Assembly: GCF_002327105.1 (NCBI RefSeq)
Contig: NZ_CP023406.1
Span: 2,728,001-2,792,000, forward strand
Length of the DNA: 64,000 nt
Direction: 5' to 3'
DNA from: Luteimonas chenhongjianii
GTDB taxonomy: Bacteria > Pseudomonadota > Gammaproteobacteria > Xanthomonadales > Xanthomonadaceae
In this document: positions 18,900 through 27,911 of the stretch, piece by piece
How the letters are laid out: each line of letters opens with the position of its first letter
Position numbering within the stretch: the first letter of the stretch is position 1
Notes under the pieces: generated by a model
The model's database searches: none
What the model was told of the DNA's origin: nothing
The model's input: the letters and a program-made list of their open reading frames with translations, nothing else
Translations under genes and position numbers: made by a program

Positions 18900-19769
18900 A
18901 TGTCCGAGGACGACAGTCGATCTTCCCCTTCTTCCGAACCTCCGGAACGCCGTCGCGGCTGGCTGGAACGCCTGAGTTCTGCGATTTCAGGTGAGCCGAG
19001 CAACCGCGAGGATCTCGTGGAGCTGCTCCGCGACACGCATGCCGACGGGCTGATCGACGCAGATACATTGCGCATGTTCGAAGGCGCGCTGGGCATTTCC
19101 AGCAAGACGGTCGGCGATGTGATGGTGCCGCGCGCGCAGATGGTCGCGCTGCCTGCCGATGCGCCCTTCCTCGACCTGATGAAGCAGGTCGTCGAGTCCG
19201 GCCACTCGCGCTTCCCCGTGCACGGCGAGGACAAGGACGAGATCCTCGGCATCCTGCTGGCCAAGGACCTGCTGCGGGGCGTCGTCGCCGACAACGGGCC
19301 CGGGTCGATCCACGAACTGCTGCGTCCGGCGGTGCTGATCCCCGAGTCGAAGAAGCTCAACGTACTGCTGCGCGAGTTCCGGCTGTCGCGCAACCACATG
19401 GCGATCGTCATCGACGAGTACGGCGGCGTCGCCGGCCTGGTGACGATCGAGGATGTGCTCGAGGAGATCGTGGGCCAGATCGACGACGAGCACGACGATG
19501 CCGAGGATCCGAATGCGCTGATCGCGGCCCAGGCCGACGGCCAGTTCGCGGTCAGCGCGCTGACCCCGATTTCCGACTTCAACGAGCGTTTCGGCTCGGA
19601 TTTCGACGACGCCGAGTACGACACCATCGGTGGCGTGATCACCGGGGCGATCGGCCATCTGCCGGAAGTTGGCGAGGAACTCACGCTCGGCCGCTTCTCC
19701 TTCCGGGTCACCGATGCCGACTCGCGACGCCTGCATGCGCTGCATGTCAGCGTGCATGCCGAAACCTGA
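18900..19769 (+). CDS. corC: CorC/YbeX-type CBS-domain ion-efflux accessory protein
   Basis: The 289-residue cytosolic protein has an acidic, Ser-rich N-terminus and a helical segment. Two CBS domains follow (about residues 75-200), with VGDVMVPRAQMVAL and FRLSRNHMAIVIDEYGGVAGLVTIEDVLEEIVG, and a CorC/HlyC C-terminal domain after that (YDTIGGVITGAIGHLPEVGEEL). Family members support Mg/Co efflux. The downstream DUF4105 gene starts inside its last codons, and the usual lnt gene is not present here. Confidence 0.92.
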   Translation: MSEDDSRSSPSSEPPERRRGWLERLSSAISGEPSNREDLVELLRDTHADGLIDADTLRMFEGALGISSKTVGDVMVPRAQMVALPADAPFLDLMKQVVESGHSRFPVHGEDKDEILGILLAKDLLRGVVADNGPGSIHELLRPAVLIPESKKLNVLLREFRLSRNHMAIVIDEYGGVAGLVTIEDVLEEIVGQIDDEHDDAEDPNALIAAQADGQFAVSALTPISDFNERFGSDFDDAEYDTIGGVITGAIGHLPEVGEELTLGRFSFRVTDADSRRLHALHVSVHAET

Positions 19770-20979
19770 GGCACGGGTGCTCGCGCGTCTCTGGTCACGC
19801 GCATGCGTGCTGCTGCTGTGCCTGATCGTCGCGCCGCTCGCGTTCGCGCAGGCCGTCGTGCCGCGCATCGGCGTGGCGACGATGCAGCCCGGCGATGTCT
19901 TCTTCGAGCGTTTCGGCCACAACGCGCTGGTGGTCGACGATCCGGCAGAGCCGGGCCCGCTGTCGTACAACTTCGGTTTCTTCGATCCGAACGAGCCGGA
20001 TTTCGTGCCGCGCTTCATCCGCGGCGACATGCGCTATCGGCTCGAGGCCCTGCCCCTGGCCGAAGACCTGGCCTACTACCGCGACGTCGGCCGCGGCGTG
20101 TCGATCCAGTGGCTCGATCTCGACCCGGACCAGGCCCGGCGGATGGCCACGGCACTGGCCGAGAACGCGCTGCCCGAGAATGCGCGTTACCGCTACGACT
20201 ACTTCACCGACAATTGTTCGACGCGCGTTCGCGACGTGATCGACGTGGCCCTGGATGGCGCGCTGCGCAGCCAGTTGCAGGGTCGCTCGCGGGGCAATAC
20301 CTATCGCAGTGATGCGGTGCGGCTGGCCTCGCCCGCGCCATGGATGTGGCTCGGCTTCGACATCGGCCTCGGGCCCGCCGCCGATCGCCCCAATGCCTTA
20401 TGGGAAGACGCTTTCGTCCCGATGCGTCTGGCCGATGCCCTGCGCAGTGCCCGCAACGTCGACGGGCGTCCGCTGGTTTCGGGGGAGCAGGTCATCGTGC
20501 CGCACACGCAGCCGCCCGAACCCGTCGAACGCGCGCGGCGAATCTGGCCATGGCTGTTGGCCGGCCTCGTCCTCGGGGCGTCGATCATTCTTGTCGGGCG
20601 CACCGCCCCGCGCGTCGTAGCCGTCGCTGCGTTGCCGCTGTGGACGCTGTGCACGGTGCTCGGCGGCGTGATGCTGTTCCTGTGGCTGGGCAGTGAACAC
20701 GTCTTCGCCTGGCGCAACCACAACCTGCTGCTGTTCAACCCGCTGTGCCTGTTGCTGCTGCCCGGAGGCTGGCGGATCGCGCGTGGCCGCGCGCCGGGGG
20801 CGATGTTCCGCAGCGTCCTTGGGCTGGTGCTGCTGGGCGGCGTCATCGCACTGTTCCTGCACTGGCTGCCGGTGCTTCCGCAACGCAATGCACCGTGGCT
20901 GGCACTGCTGCTGCCGGTCCATGTGGCGCTGTTCTGGGCACTGGGTCGCCGATCCGACGCGCCGCCGCGGAGCCACTGA
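19756..20979 (+). CDS. DUF4105 / Lnb N-terminal periplasmic domain protein with four-helix membrane tail
   Basis: A 407-residue envelope protein with a signal peptide (RACVLLLCLIVAPLAFAQA). The periplasmic domain contains GDVFFERFGHNALVV and RYDYFTDNCSTRVRD, the conserved His and Cys segments of the DUF4105/Lnb_N family, which suggests a papain-like thiol hydrolase fold. The last 140 residues hold about four membrane helices. The ATG at 19756 overlaps the end of corC by 14 bases, so the two are coupled. In E. coli the place after corC is taken by lnt, the apolipoprotein acyltransferase; a role in lipoprotein handling here is only suggestive. Confidence 0.8.
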   Translation: MPKPEARVLARLWSRACVLLLCLIVAPLAFAQAVVPRIGVATMQPGDVFFERFGHNALVVDDPAEPGPLSYNFGFFDPNEPDFVPRFIRGDMRYRLEALPLAEDLAYYRDVGRGVSIQWLDLDPDQARRMATALAENALPENARYRYDYFTDNCSTRVRDVIDVALDGALRSQLQGRSRGNTYRSDAVRLASPAPWMWLGFDIGLGPAADRPNALWEDAFVPMRLADALRSARNVDGRPLVSGEQVIVPHTQPPEPVERARRIWPWLLAGLVLGASIILVGRTAPRVVAVAALPLWTLCTVLGGVMLFLWLGSEHVFAWRNHNLLLFNPLCLLLLPGGWRIARGRAPGAMFRSVLGLVLLGGVIALFLHWLPVLPQRNAPWLALLLPVHVALFWALGRRSDAPPRSH

Positions 20980-21137
20980 GCGCCACCACCTGCGACGAAA
21001 GGACCGGACCTTCCGGTCATCCCGCAGGAGGCTCGCGACGCGCCCACCTGCATACGTATGCGGCCGCAGCGCGCCGATATGCCATGCAAGAATCGACCGG
21101 ACGCACGACTGAACGCGCCTTCGGAGGGCGCCGCACG

Positions 21138-23177
21138 ATGCCGAATCGATTCGCCGGTCTGCTTGCCGCGCTGTTGCCGCTGGCCGCCTTCGCCGCTGCC
21201 GCGGACGAACCACGCACCAGCGCACGGGTCGCCTCGCCCGACGCGCGCGTCGCCGTCGAGGTCACGACCGACAACGAGGGGCGTGCCAGTTACGCGGTCT
21301 CGCGCGACGGTCGCCCGGTCATCGCTCCCTCGCGCCTGGGCATGATGTTCACCGACGCGCCCAAGTTCGAACGCAATCTGGCGATCGTCGATCAACGCAC
21401 CCGTACCCACGACGAACACTGGGAGCTGCCCTGGGGCGAACGCCGCCACATGCGTGACCACCACAACGAACTGCGCGTCACCCTGGCCGAGCACAGCGGG
21501 CCGAAGCGCCGCTTCGACGTGGTGTTCCGCGTCTTCGACGACGGCATCGGCTTCCGCTACGACATTCCTGCACAGCCCGGTCTGGAGCGGCTGTCGATCG
21601 CCGAAGAGCTCACCGAGTTCGCTGTTGCCGATGCCGCGACCGCGTGGTGGATCCCCGCGTTCGAGTGGAACCGCGAGGAGTACCTCTACCACCGCACCCC
21701 GGTCGAGCAAGTGGGCCAGGCGCAGACGCCGATCACCTTGCGCACCGATGGTGGCCTGCATCTGTCGATCCACGAGGCCGCGCTGGTCGACTATTCGGGC
21801 ATGAACCTCGCGCGCGTTGATGGACGCCGCTTCAGGGCCGCGCTCACTCCCGGCATCGGCGCCGCCAAGGTCGTGGTCGCCGCGCCGTTCGCGACGCCGT
21901 GGCGGACGATCCAGATCGGCGAGCGCGCGGGCGATCTGGTCGAGTCGCAGCTGATCCTCAACCTCAATGCACCCAACGCGCTCGGCGACGTGTCCTGGGT
22001 CAGGCCGATGAAGTACGTCGGCATCTGGTGGGAGATGCATCTCGACCGCAGGAGCTGGGCGTCGGGGCCGAAGCACGGCGCGACCACCGAACACGCGATC
22101 CGCCACATCGATTTCGCCGCAGCCAACGGTTTCGGCGGCGTGCTGGTCGAAGGCTGGAATGTCGGCTGGGACGGCGACTGGTTCGGCAATGGCGAGACCT
22201 TCAGCTTCACCACGCCCTACCCCGACTTCGACATCGAGGCGGTGACCCGCCACGCCCGCGCCCAGGGCGTGACCCTGATCGGTCACCACGAGACTTCGGG
22301 CCACGCTGGGCATTACGAGGCGCAGCTCGAGGATGCGATGGCGCTCTACGGTCGGCTCGGCGTGCAGGCGGTGAAGACCGGTTATGTCGCCGACGCCGGG
22401 CAGGCCAAGGTCACGGGAGATGACGGCCGATTGCACTACGCGTGGCACGAAGGCCAGGCAATGGTCCGCCACCATCAGCGGGTGGTGGAAGCGGCGGCGA
22501 GACACCGCATCAGCGTCAACCCGCACGAACCGGTCAAGGACACGGGCCTGCGCCGCACTTGGCCGAACCTGGTCACGCGCGAAGGCGCCCGCGGCATGGA
22601 ATACAACGCCTGGGGCCAGCCGGGCAATCCGCCGGGGCACGAGGCGACACTGGTGTATACGCGCCTGCTCGCCGGGCCGATGGACTTCACCCCGGGCATC
22701 TTCGGCATGGAGACCAGATCGGGAACGCCGATGTCGACGACGCTGGCCAAGCAGCTGGCGCTGTACGTGGTGATCCACAGCCCGCTGCAGATGGCGGCCG
22801 ACCTGCTCGAGCATTACGAATCGCGCCCGGAGGCGTTCCAGTTCGTGCGCGACGTGCCGGTGGACTGGGAGGACACGCGCGCGCCCGCCGGCGAGGTCGG
22901 CACGTTCGCAGTGATCGCACGCCGTGCGCGCGGCGGCGATGACTGGTACCTGGGCGGCGTCACCGACGACGATGCGCGGGTCGTCGCGGTGGCGCTGGAC
23001 TTCCTCGACCCCGCACGCCGCTACACCGCGCAGATCTACCGCGACGGCGAAGGCGCCGGCTGGCGCACCGACCCGCACGCGCTGATCATCGAAACCCGCG
23101 AAGTGGGCGCCGGCGATACCCTGGAGCTGGCGATGGCATCGGGCGGTGGACAGGCAGTGCGCTTCGTCGCGCATTGA
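21138..23177 (+). CDS. Glycoside hydrolase family 97 (SusB-like alpha-glucosidase)
   Basis: The 679-residue exported enzyme has signal peptide MPNRFAGLLAALLPLAAFAAAA. It carries an N-terminal beta-sandwich, a TIM barrel with YVGIWWEMHLDR, GVLVEGWN and GHHETSGHAGHYEAQ, and a C-terminal sheet domain. The segment SVNPHEPVKDTGLRRTWPNL followed by EGARGMEYNAW matches the inverting, calcium-dependent SusB type rather than the retaining galactosidase type. It likely releases glucose from alpha-glucans in the periplasm. No starch-uptake partners are next to it. Confidence 0.9.
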   Translation: MPNRFAGLLAALLPLAAFAAAADEPRTSARVASPDARVAVEVTTDNEGRASYAVSRDGRPVIAPSRLGMMFTDAPKFERNLAIVDQRTRTHDEHWELPWGERRHMRDHHNELRVTLAEHSGPKRRFDVVFRVFDDGIGFRYDIPAQPGLERLSIAEELTEFAVADAATAWWIPAFEWNREEYLYHRTPVEQVGQAQTPITLRTDGGLHLSIHEAALVDYSGMNLARVDGRRFRAALTPGIGAAKVVVAAPFATPWRTIQIGERAGDLVESQLILNLNAPNALGDVSWVRPMKYVGIWWEMHLDRRSWASGPKHGATTEHAIRHIDFAAANGFGGVLVEGWNVGWDGDWFGNGETFSFTTPYPDFDIEAVTRHARAQGVTLIGHHETSGHAGHYEAQLEDAMALYGRLGVQAVKTGYVADAGQAKVTGDDGRLHYAWHEGQAMVRHHQRVVEAAARHRISVNPHEPVKDTGLRRTWPNLVTREGARGMEYNAWGQPGNPPGHEATLVYTRLLAGPMDFTPGIFGMETRSGTPMSTTLAKQLALYVVIHSPLQMAADLLEHYESRPEAFQFVRDVPVDWEDTRAPAGEVGTFAVIARRARGGDDWYLGGVTDDDARVVAVALDFLDPARRYTAQIYRDGEGAGWRTDPHALIIETREVGAGDTLELAMASGGGQAVRFVAH

Positions 23178-23284
23178 CCCGCACGCGATCTACGCGTGAA
23201 CGTGCCTCGCGGCAACCTCCGGGCCCGCGGGTCACCCGCAACGTGATGCTTGTGGCGCCGGCCGCGCTGGCGGACGATGACCCG

Positions 23285-24298
23285 ATGGAGACCCAGACCC
23301 AGACCCCTGCCCCGCCCGAACCTGCCGCAAACCCCGCCTGCGTGGTCAACTGCGTGTTCTATGGCGCGCACGGCAAGCGGGACGTCCTGCTCGATGACAT
23401 CAGCGAGGTGCTCGCGAGCGACGACGGCTTCGTCTGGATCGGCCTCTACGAGCCGGACACCGACGTGCTGGCGCATCTCCAGCAGGAGTTCGGCCTGCAT
23501 GATCTGGCGATCGAGGACGCCGGAAAGGCGCACCAGCGGCCGAAGATCGAGGCCTATGGCGATTCGCTGTTCATCGTCGCCAACACGGCCCAGGCGATCG
23601 AGGAGCGTATCGCCTATGGCGAGACCCACATCTTTCTCGGCGCGCGCTATCTGGTGACCGTTCGGCACGGGGCGTCGCTGTCCTACGCGCCGGCCCGCCA
23701 GCGCCTGGAGCGCGAGCCGGAGCTGCTCGCGCTGGGCGCATCGGCAGCGCTGTACGTGGTGCTCGATGCGATCGTCGACAACTACCTGCCACTCGTCGAC
23801 GACTTCAGATCCACCCTCAACGGCCTCGAGACGGACATCCTCAGCGAACAGTTCCACCGCGGCATCGTGATCCGGCTCTACCAGCTCAAACGCGAGCTCA
23901 CCGACATGCGCGTGGCGGCGACGCCGCTGCAGGACGTGCTCTCGCAGCTTGTGCGCAGCACCAGTCCACTGATCCCGCACGGAACCAAGCTCTACATCCG
24001 TGACGTGCTCGACCACTCCGTGCGCATCAACGAAACCATCGATGCGATCCGCGACATCCTCGGCACCGCGCTCGGCGTGAACCAGGCCCTGGTCACGCTG
24101 ACCCAGGGGGAGATCGTCAAGAAGCTCGGCGCCTGGGCCGCGCTGCTCGCAGCGCCGACACTGATCACCAGCTGGTACGGCATGAACTTCGACATGCCCG
24201 AGCTCAACGAGCCCTATGCGTATCCGGTATTGATCGGCTTCGTGGCCATCGTGGTGATCGTGCTCTACCGGATGTTCAAGCGGGCCCGCTGGCTGTAG
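23285..24298 (+). CDS. corA: CorA-family magnesium/cobalt transporter
   Basis: The product (337 residues from the ATG at 23285) has the long cytosolic domain of CorA, with VWIGLYEPDTDVLAHLQQEFGLHDLAIEDAGKAHQRPK. Two C-terminal helices are separated by the pore signature YGMNFDMPEL. Other possible starts are the ATG at 23246 and a TTG at 23174 overlapping the GH97 stop; conservation begins at CVVNCVFYGAHGKR, so none is excluded. It converges on exoD. Confidence 0.93.
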   Translation: METQTQTPAPPEPAANPACVVNCVFYGAHGKRDVLLDDISEVLASDDGFVWIGLYEPDTDVLAHLQQEFGLHDLAIEDAGKAHQRPKIEAYGDSLFIVANTAQAIEERIAYGETHIFLGARYLVTVRHGASLSYAPARQRLEREPELLALGASAALYVVLDAIVDNYLPLVDDFRSTLNGLETDILSEQFHRGIVIRLYQLKRELTDMRVAATPLQDVLSQLVRSTSPLIPHGTKLYIRDVLDHSVRINETIDAIRDILGTALGVNQALVTLTQGEIVKKLGAWAALLAAPTLITSWYGMNFDMPELNEPYAYPVLIGFVAIVVIVLYRMFKRARWL

Positions 24299-24329
24299 AG
24301 CGACACAGCACCGATTGCGCAACGCGCGC

Positions 24330-24968
24330 TTATCCCGGCCAGAACCTGGTGAACAGTTCGCGGATCGCCAGCCCCCCGCCGCCGATCAGCAGCGCGAAGT
24401 AGACCATCGACAGCACGTTGCCTACATGCCCCAGCAGCACCATCAGCCCGTCACGCTGAAGCAGGCCGATGGCCAGGCACATCAGCGCCACGCCCGGCAC
24501 GGTATTGCTGAAGGGGATGAAGCCGAACGGGGCCATCAGCAGCAGCGCGCCCAGCACCAGTGCCGCATCGTTGACCAGACCGATCGCGCGACCTTCGCTC
24601 AGGCGGGCCATCCGCCCCGGCCGGGTAATGCGTTCGAGCCGGCGGACCCATGCCAGCCCGGTCTCGAGCGGCCCGCGCAGGCGCCCGCCAGGCACAGTGC
24701 GCCGGCGTACTGCACCAGGCAGCCACAGCGGACGCGCCCGCATGCGGGCCACGCCCACCAGCACGATGACCGCACCGAACACGGTACTCACACCCGGAAT
24801 CGAGACCGGGATCAGAAACACCAGGGTCAGCAGGATGACCAGCAGCAGCATGCCCTGCATGCCCAGCTCATCGACCAGATAGCCGACCTGCACGTCACCC
24901 TCGGGCAGTCTCGCGATCAGCGATTGCAGCTGCTCGCGCAGGGACAGGGCCTCATGCGCGGACTTCAT
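24330..24968 (-). CDS. ExoD-family membrane protein
   Basis: A 212-residue inner-membrane protein with the ExoD pattern: an N-terminal soluble helix (SLREQLQSLIARLPEGDVQVGYLVDELGMQG), hydrophobic helices with LVFLIPVSIPGVSTVFGAVIVLVG, a basic loop, and NTVPGVALMCLAIGLLQRDGLMVLLG. ExoD was linked to exopolysaccharide production in rhizobia, but the biochemical role is unknown. It is far from the polysaccharide cassette at 56-62 kb, so no link between them is implied. Confidence 0.85.
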   Translation of the reverse strand: MKSAHEALSLREQLQSLIARLPEGDVQVGYLVDELGMQGMLLLVILLTLVFLIPVSIPGVSTVFGAVIVLVGVARMRARPLWLPGAVRRRTVPGGRLRGPLETGLAWVRRLERITRPGRMARLSEGRAIGLVNDAALVLGALLLMAPFGFIPFSNTVPGVALMCLAIGLLQRDGLMVLLGHVGNVLSMVYFALLIGGGGLAIRELFTRFWPG

Positions 24969-25198
24969 GGCGCGATGCGCCTGATCGACTCGGAAAACGG
25001 GACCGACCTGTCACGCAGGCCGTTCGTGGCAGCCTGCATGGGCGCTCGTTACGGAATTCGGAAGCGCGGATGCTAACAGGCGAACGCCGAGCCTGCGACG
25101 AAAGTCTTAAAGTCCGGGCCCCGCATTCAACGGCTTGTGCATTGACCCCGTGCCCACCCGGAGCGACCCTGTGACCGTCATCCCCGGGGATTACCGAA

Positions 25199-27292
25199 AT
25201 GAAGGGTGGAATCAATCACGTAGTCTGGGGCGCGGTCGCGCTTCTGGGCGCATTCTGTATGGGCGTGGTCGCCCTGCGCCAGGGCGAACAGATCAGCGCA
25301 CTGTGGATCGTCGTGGCAGCGGTGTCGATCTATCTCGTCGCCTACCGCTATTACAGCCTGTACATCGCCGAAAAGGTGATGGGGCTCGATCCCCGCCGGG
25401 CCACCCCCGCGCACGTCAACAATGACGGCCTCGATTACGTACCGACCAACAAGCACGTGCTGTTCGGTCACCACTTCGCCGCCATCGCCGGCGCCGGGCC
25501 GCTGGTCGGTCCGGTGCTCGCCGCGCAGATGGGTTATCTGCCCGGGATGCTGTGGCTGATCGTCGGCGTCGTGCTCGCGGGTGCGGTGCAGGACTTCATG
25601 GTCCTGTTCGTGTCGACGCGCCGCAACGGCCGCTCGCTCGGCGACCTGGTCCGCGAAGAGATGGGCCAGGTCGCGGGCACGATCGCGCTGTTCGGCGCCT
25701 TCATGATCATGATCATCATCCTGGCGGTGCTGGCCATGATCGTCGTCAAGGCGCTGGCCGAGAGCCCCTGGGGCATGTTCACGGTCATCGCGACGATGCC
25801 GATCGCGATCTTCATGGGCATCTACATGCGCTACATCCGCCCGGGCAAGATCGGCGAGATTTCGATCTTCGGCATCATCGCCCTGCTCGCCGCGATCTGG
25901 TTCGGCGGAAAGGTCGGCGCGCATCCCTACTGGGGCCCCGCCTTCACCTTCACCGGCACCCAGATCACCTGGATGCTGATCGGCTACGGCTTCGTCGCCG
26001 CAACCCTGCCGGTATGGCTGCTGCTCGCGCCGCGTGACTACCTGTCGACATTCCTCAAGATCGGCGTGATCGTCGCGCTGGCCATCGGTATCGTCATCGC
26101 CAGCCCGGAAGTCACCTCGCTGAAGATGCCGGCGCTGACCGAGTTCGCTTTCACCGGCGATGGTCCCGTCTGGAAGGGGGGGCTGTTCCCGTTCCTCTTC
26201 ATCACCATCGCATGCGGCGCGGTCTCCGGATTCCATGCGCTGATTTCGTCGGGCACCACGCCCAAACTGCTCGCCAACGAAACCCATGCCCGCTACATCG
26301 GCTATGGCGGCATGCTGATGGAATCATTCGTCGCGATCATGGCGCTGGTCGCGGCCTCGATCCTTGATCCGGGCATCTACTTTGCGATGAACAGCCCCGC
26401 GGCTGTTCTCGGCACGGATGTGCAGAGCGCAGCGGCGGCCGTCAGCCAGATGGGCTTCGTCATCACGCCCGAGGTGCTGGAACGCACGGCCCAGCAGATC
26501 GGCGAAGGCACGATCATCTCGCGGGCCGGCGGCGCACCGACGCTGGCCGTCGGCATTGCGGTGATCCTGCACGACGCCCTGCCCGGCACCGGCGATGGCG
26601 CCATGGCCTTCTGGTACCACTTCGCGATCCTGTTCGAAGCGCTCTTCATCCTGACCGCGGTGGATGCAGGCACGCGCGCAGGTCGGTTCATGCTCCAGGA
26701 CCTGCTGGGCAACTTCGTGCCGGTGTTGCGCAGGACCGACAACTGGGGTGCCAATGCCCTCGGCACCGCCGGTTGCGTCGCACTGTGGGGCTACTTCCTC
26801 TATCAGGGCGTGGTGGATCCGCTGGGCGGCATCAATACCCTGTGGCCGCTGTTCGGCATCGCCAACCAGATGCTCGCCGGCATCGCGCTGATGCTGTGCA
26901 CGGTGGTGCTGTTCAAGATGAAGAAGGACCGCTACGCATGGGTCACGATCGTTCCGGCGGTGTGGCTGCTGATCTGCACCACGTCCGCAGGCCTGATCAA
27001 GCTGTTCGACCCGAAGCCGGCGATGGGCTTCCTTGCCCAGGCCCGTCACTACCAGGCGGCCCTGGCCAATGGCGAACTGCTTGGCGCGGCCAAGACGGCC
27101 GCCCAGATGCAGCAGGTCATCATCAACGGCTACGTCAATGCTGGGCTGACGGCCCTGTTCCTGTTCGTGGTCTTCAGCACGCTGTTCTTCTCCGTGCGTG
27201 CCATCCTCAGGGCCCGCCGTTCGCCGGTGCCGACGGCCAAGGAATCGCCGTACGTGGAACTGACGCCCGAACAGCAGCAGGCCTGGCTGTGA
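25199..27292 (+). CDS. cstA: Carbon starvation protein A (peptide/pyruvate transporter family)
   Basis: A 697-residue polytopic membrane protein of the CstA family. Typical blocks are YRYYSLYIAEKVMGLD, HVNNDGLDYVPTNKHVLFGHHFAAIAGAGPLVGPVLAAQMGYLPG, a long permease core, and GCVALWGYFLYQGVVDPLGGINTLWPLFGIANQMLAG. E. coli homologues import peptides or pyruvate under carbon limitation. The small YbdD gene follows after 31 bases, the usual partner, and a strong terminator closes the pair. Confidence 0.95.
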   Translation: MKGGINHVVWGAVALLGAFCMGVVALRQGEQISALWIVVAAVSIYLVAYRYYSLYIAEKVMGLDPRRATPAHVNNDGLDYVPTNKHVLFGHHFAAIAGAGPLVGPVLAAQMGYLPGMLWLIVGVVLAGAVQDFMVLFVSTRRNGRSLGDLVREEMGQVAGTIALFGAFMIMIIILAVLAMIVVKALAESPWGMFTVIATMPIAIFMGIYMRYIRPGKIGEISIFGIIALLAAIWFGGKVGAHPYWGPAFTFTGTQITWMLIGYGFVAATLPVWLLLAPRDYLSTFLKIGVIVALAIGIVIASPEVTSLKMPALTEFAFTGDGPVWKGGLFPFLFITIACGAVSGFHALISSGTTPKLLANETHARYIGYGGMLMESFVAIMALVAASILDPGIYFAMNSPAAVLGTDVQSAAAAVSQMGFVITPEVLERTAQQIGEGTIISRAGGAPTLAVGIAVILHDALPGTGDGAMAFWYHFAILFEALFILTAVDAGTRAGRFMLQDLLGNFVPVLRRTDNWGANALGTAGCVALWGYFLYQGVVDPLGGINTLWPLFGIANQMLAGIALMLCTVVLFKMKKDRYAWVTIVPAVWLLICTTSAGLIKLFDPKPAMGFLAQARHYQAALANGELLGAAKTAAQMQQVIINGYVNAGLTALFLFVVFSTLFFSVRAILRARRSPVPTAKESPYVELTPEQQQAWL

Positions 27293-27323
27293 TGGCCCGG
27301 CCTGTGAGCGGAGTGCAGGGCTG

Positions 27324-27548
27324 ATGGCCGGCGCACTGGTACCCGTCGAGTACTTCGCCGCGCACAAGCGTGTGTGGCGAAGGTTCGTGCAGACCGCGCG
27401 GCTGTGCTGCGGGATTCCCGACTACGACAACTATGTGCGCCACATTCTGGAGAAGCACCCCGACCGCGAGCCGATGGACTACAAGACGTTCTTCCGCGAG
27501 CGTCAGGAAGCCCGCTTCGGCGGCCGCAGCGGATTCCGCTGCTGCTGA
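27324..27548 (+). CDS. ybdD: YbdD/YjiX family protein
   Basis: A 74-residue protein with the family core RLCCGIPDYDNYVRHILEKHPDREPMDYKTFFRERQEARFGG. In E. coli YbdD and YjiX act with CstA and BtsT in substrate uptake. The spacing and strand support co-transcription with cstA. The C-terminal GRSGFRCC is slightly longer than the E. coli form. Confidence 0.9.
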   Translation: MAGALVPVEYFAAHKRVWRRFVQTARLCCGIPDYDNYVRHILEKHPDREPMDYKTFFRERQEARFGGRSGFRCC

Positions 27549-27572
27549 TCAGCAGCGACACGTGACATGACG

Positions 27573-27598
27573 ACGGGCGGAACCTCAGGGTTCCGCCC
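27573..27598 (+). terminator. Rho-independent terminator after cstA-ybdD
   Basis: A perfect 11-bp stem CGGGCGGAACC / GGTTCCGCCCG with a TCAG loop is followed directly by TTTTCGTTT. It lies 25 bases past the ybdD stop. Confidence 0.93.
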
Positions 27599-27604
27599 GT
27601 TTTC

Positions 27605-27911
27605 GTTTGCTCGTCTCTCGCACCCGCACGCCAGCGGGCCATATGTCGCCGAGCGCCGCGCACGCTCGGGCTTGCACGCGGCCAGCCCGCTGCTGCTCCA
27701 GTGCTGGCCCGGTCGTTGCCCGCTCTGGCTCTCAGCTCTTGATCCCGTATCCAGCGCAGAGATCAAGAAGCACAGCCGGCGGTCGCAGCGATGACAAGGC
27801 CGGGGGAGAAAAGCCGATCACTGGCCGGCTAGCCGGCCCCCAACCGCTCACGTCAAAGCGTTTGCAGAGAGAACGCGTCGCGCGTAGCCGCCGTCGTCCG
27901 GCTGCAGCCGA
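27605..27911. other. Gene-free stretch with two inverted repeats
   Basis: No plausible gene was found. It holds an imperfect inverted repeat (TCTTGATC at 27737-27744, GATCAAGA at 27761-27768) and a perfect 16-base palindrome centred on CTAG (27823-27838). The latter resembles the CTAG-centred palindrome at 51032-51043. Function unknown. Confidence 0.5.

Noticed and set aside
20301..23174. Minus-strand open frame of 957 codons
   Set aside because: It is the antisense shadow of the GH97 and DUF4105 genes, rich in Arg/His/Gly as expected for high-GC shadows.
24330..24968. Functional link between the ExoD-family gene and the polysaccharide cassette
   Set aside because: They are more than 30 kb apart with no shared context; only the family name suggests a link.
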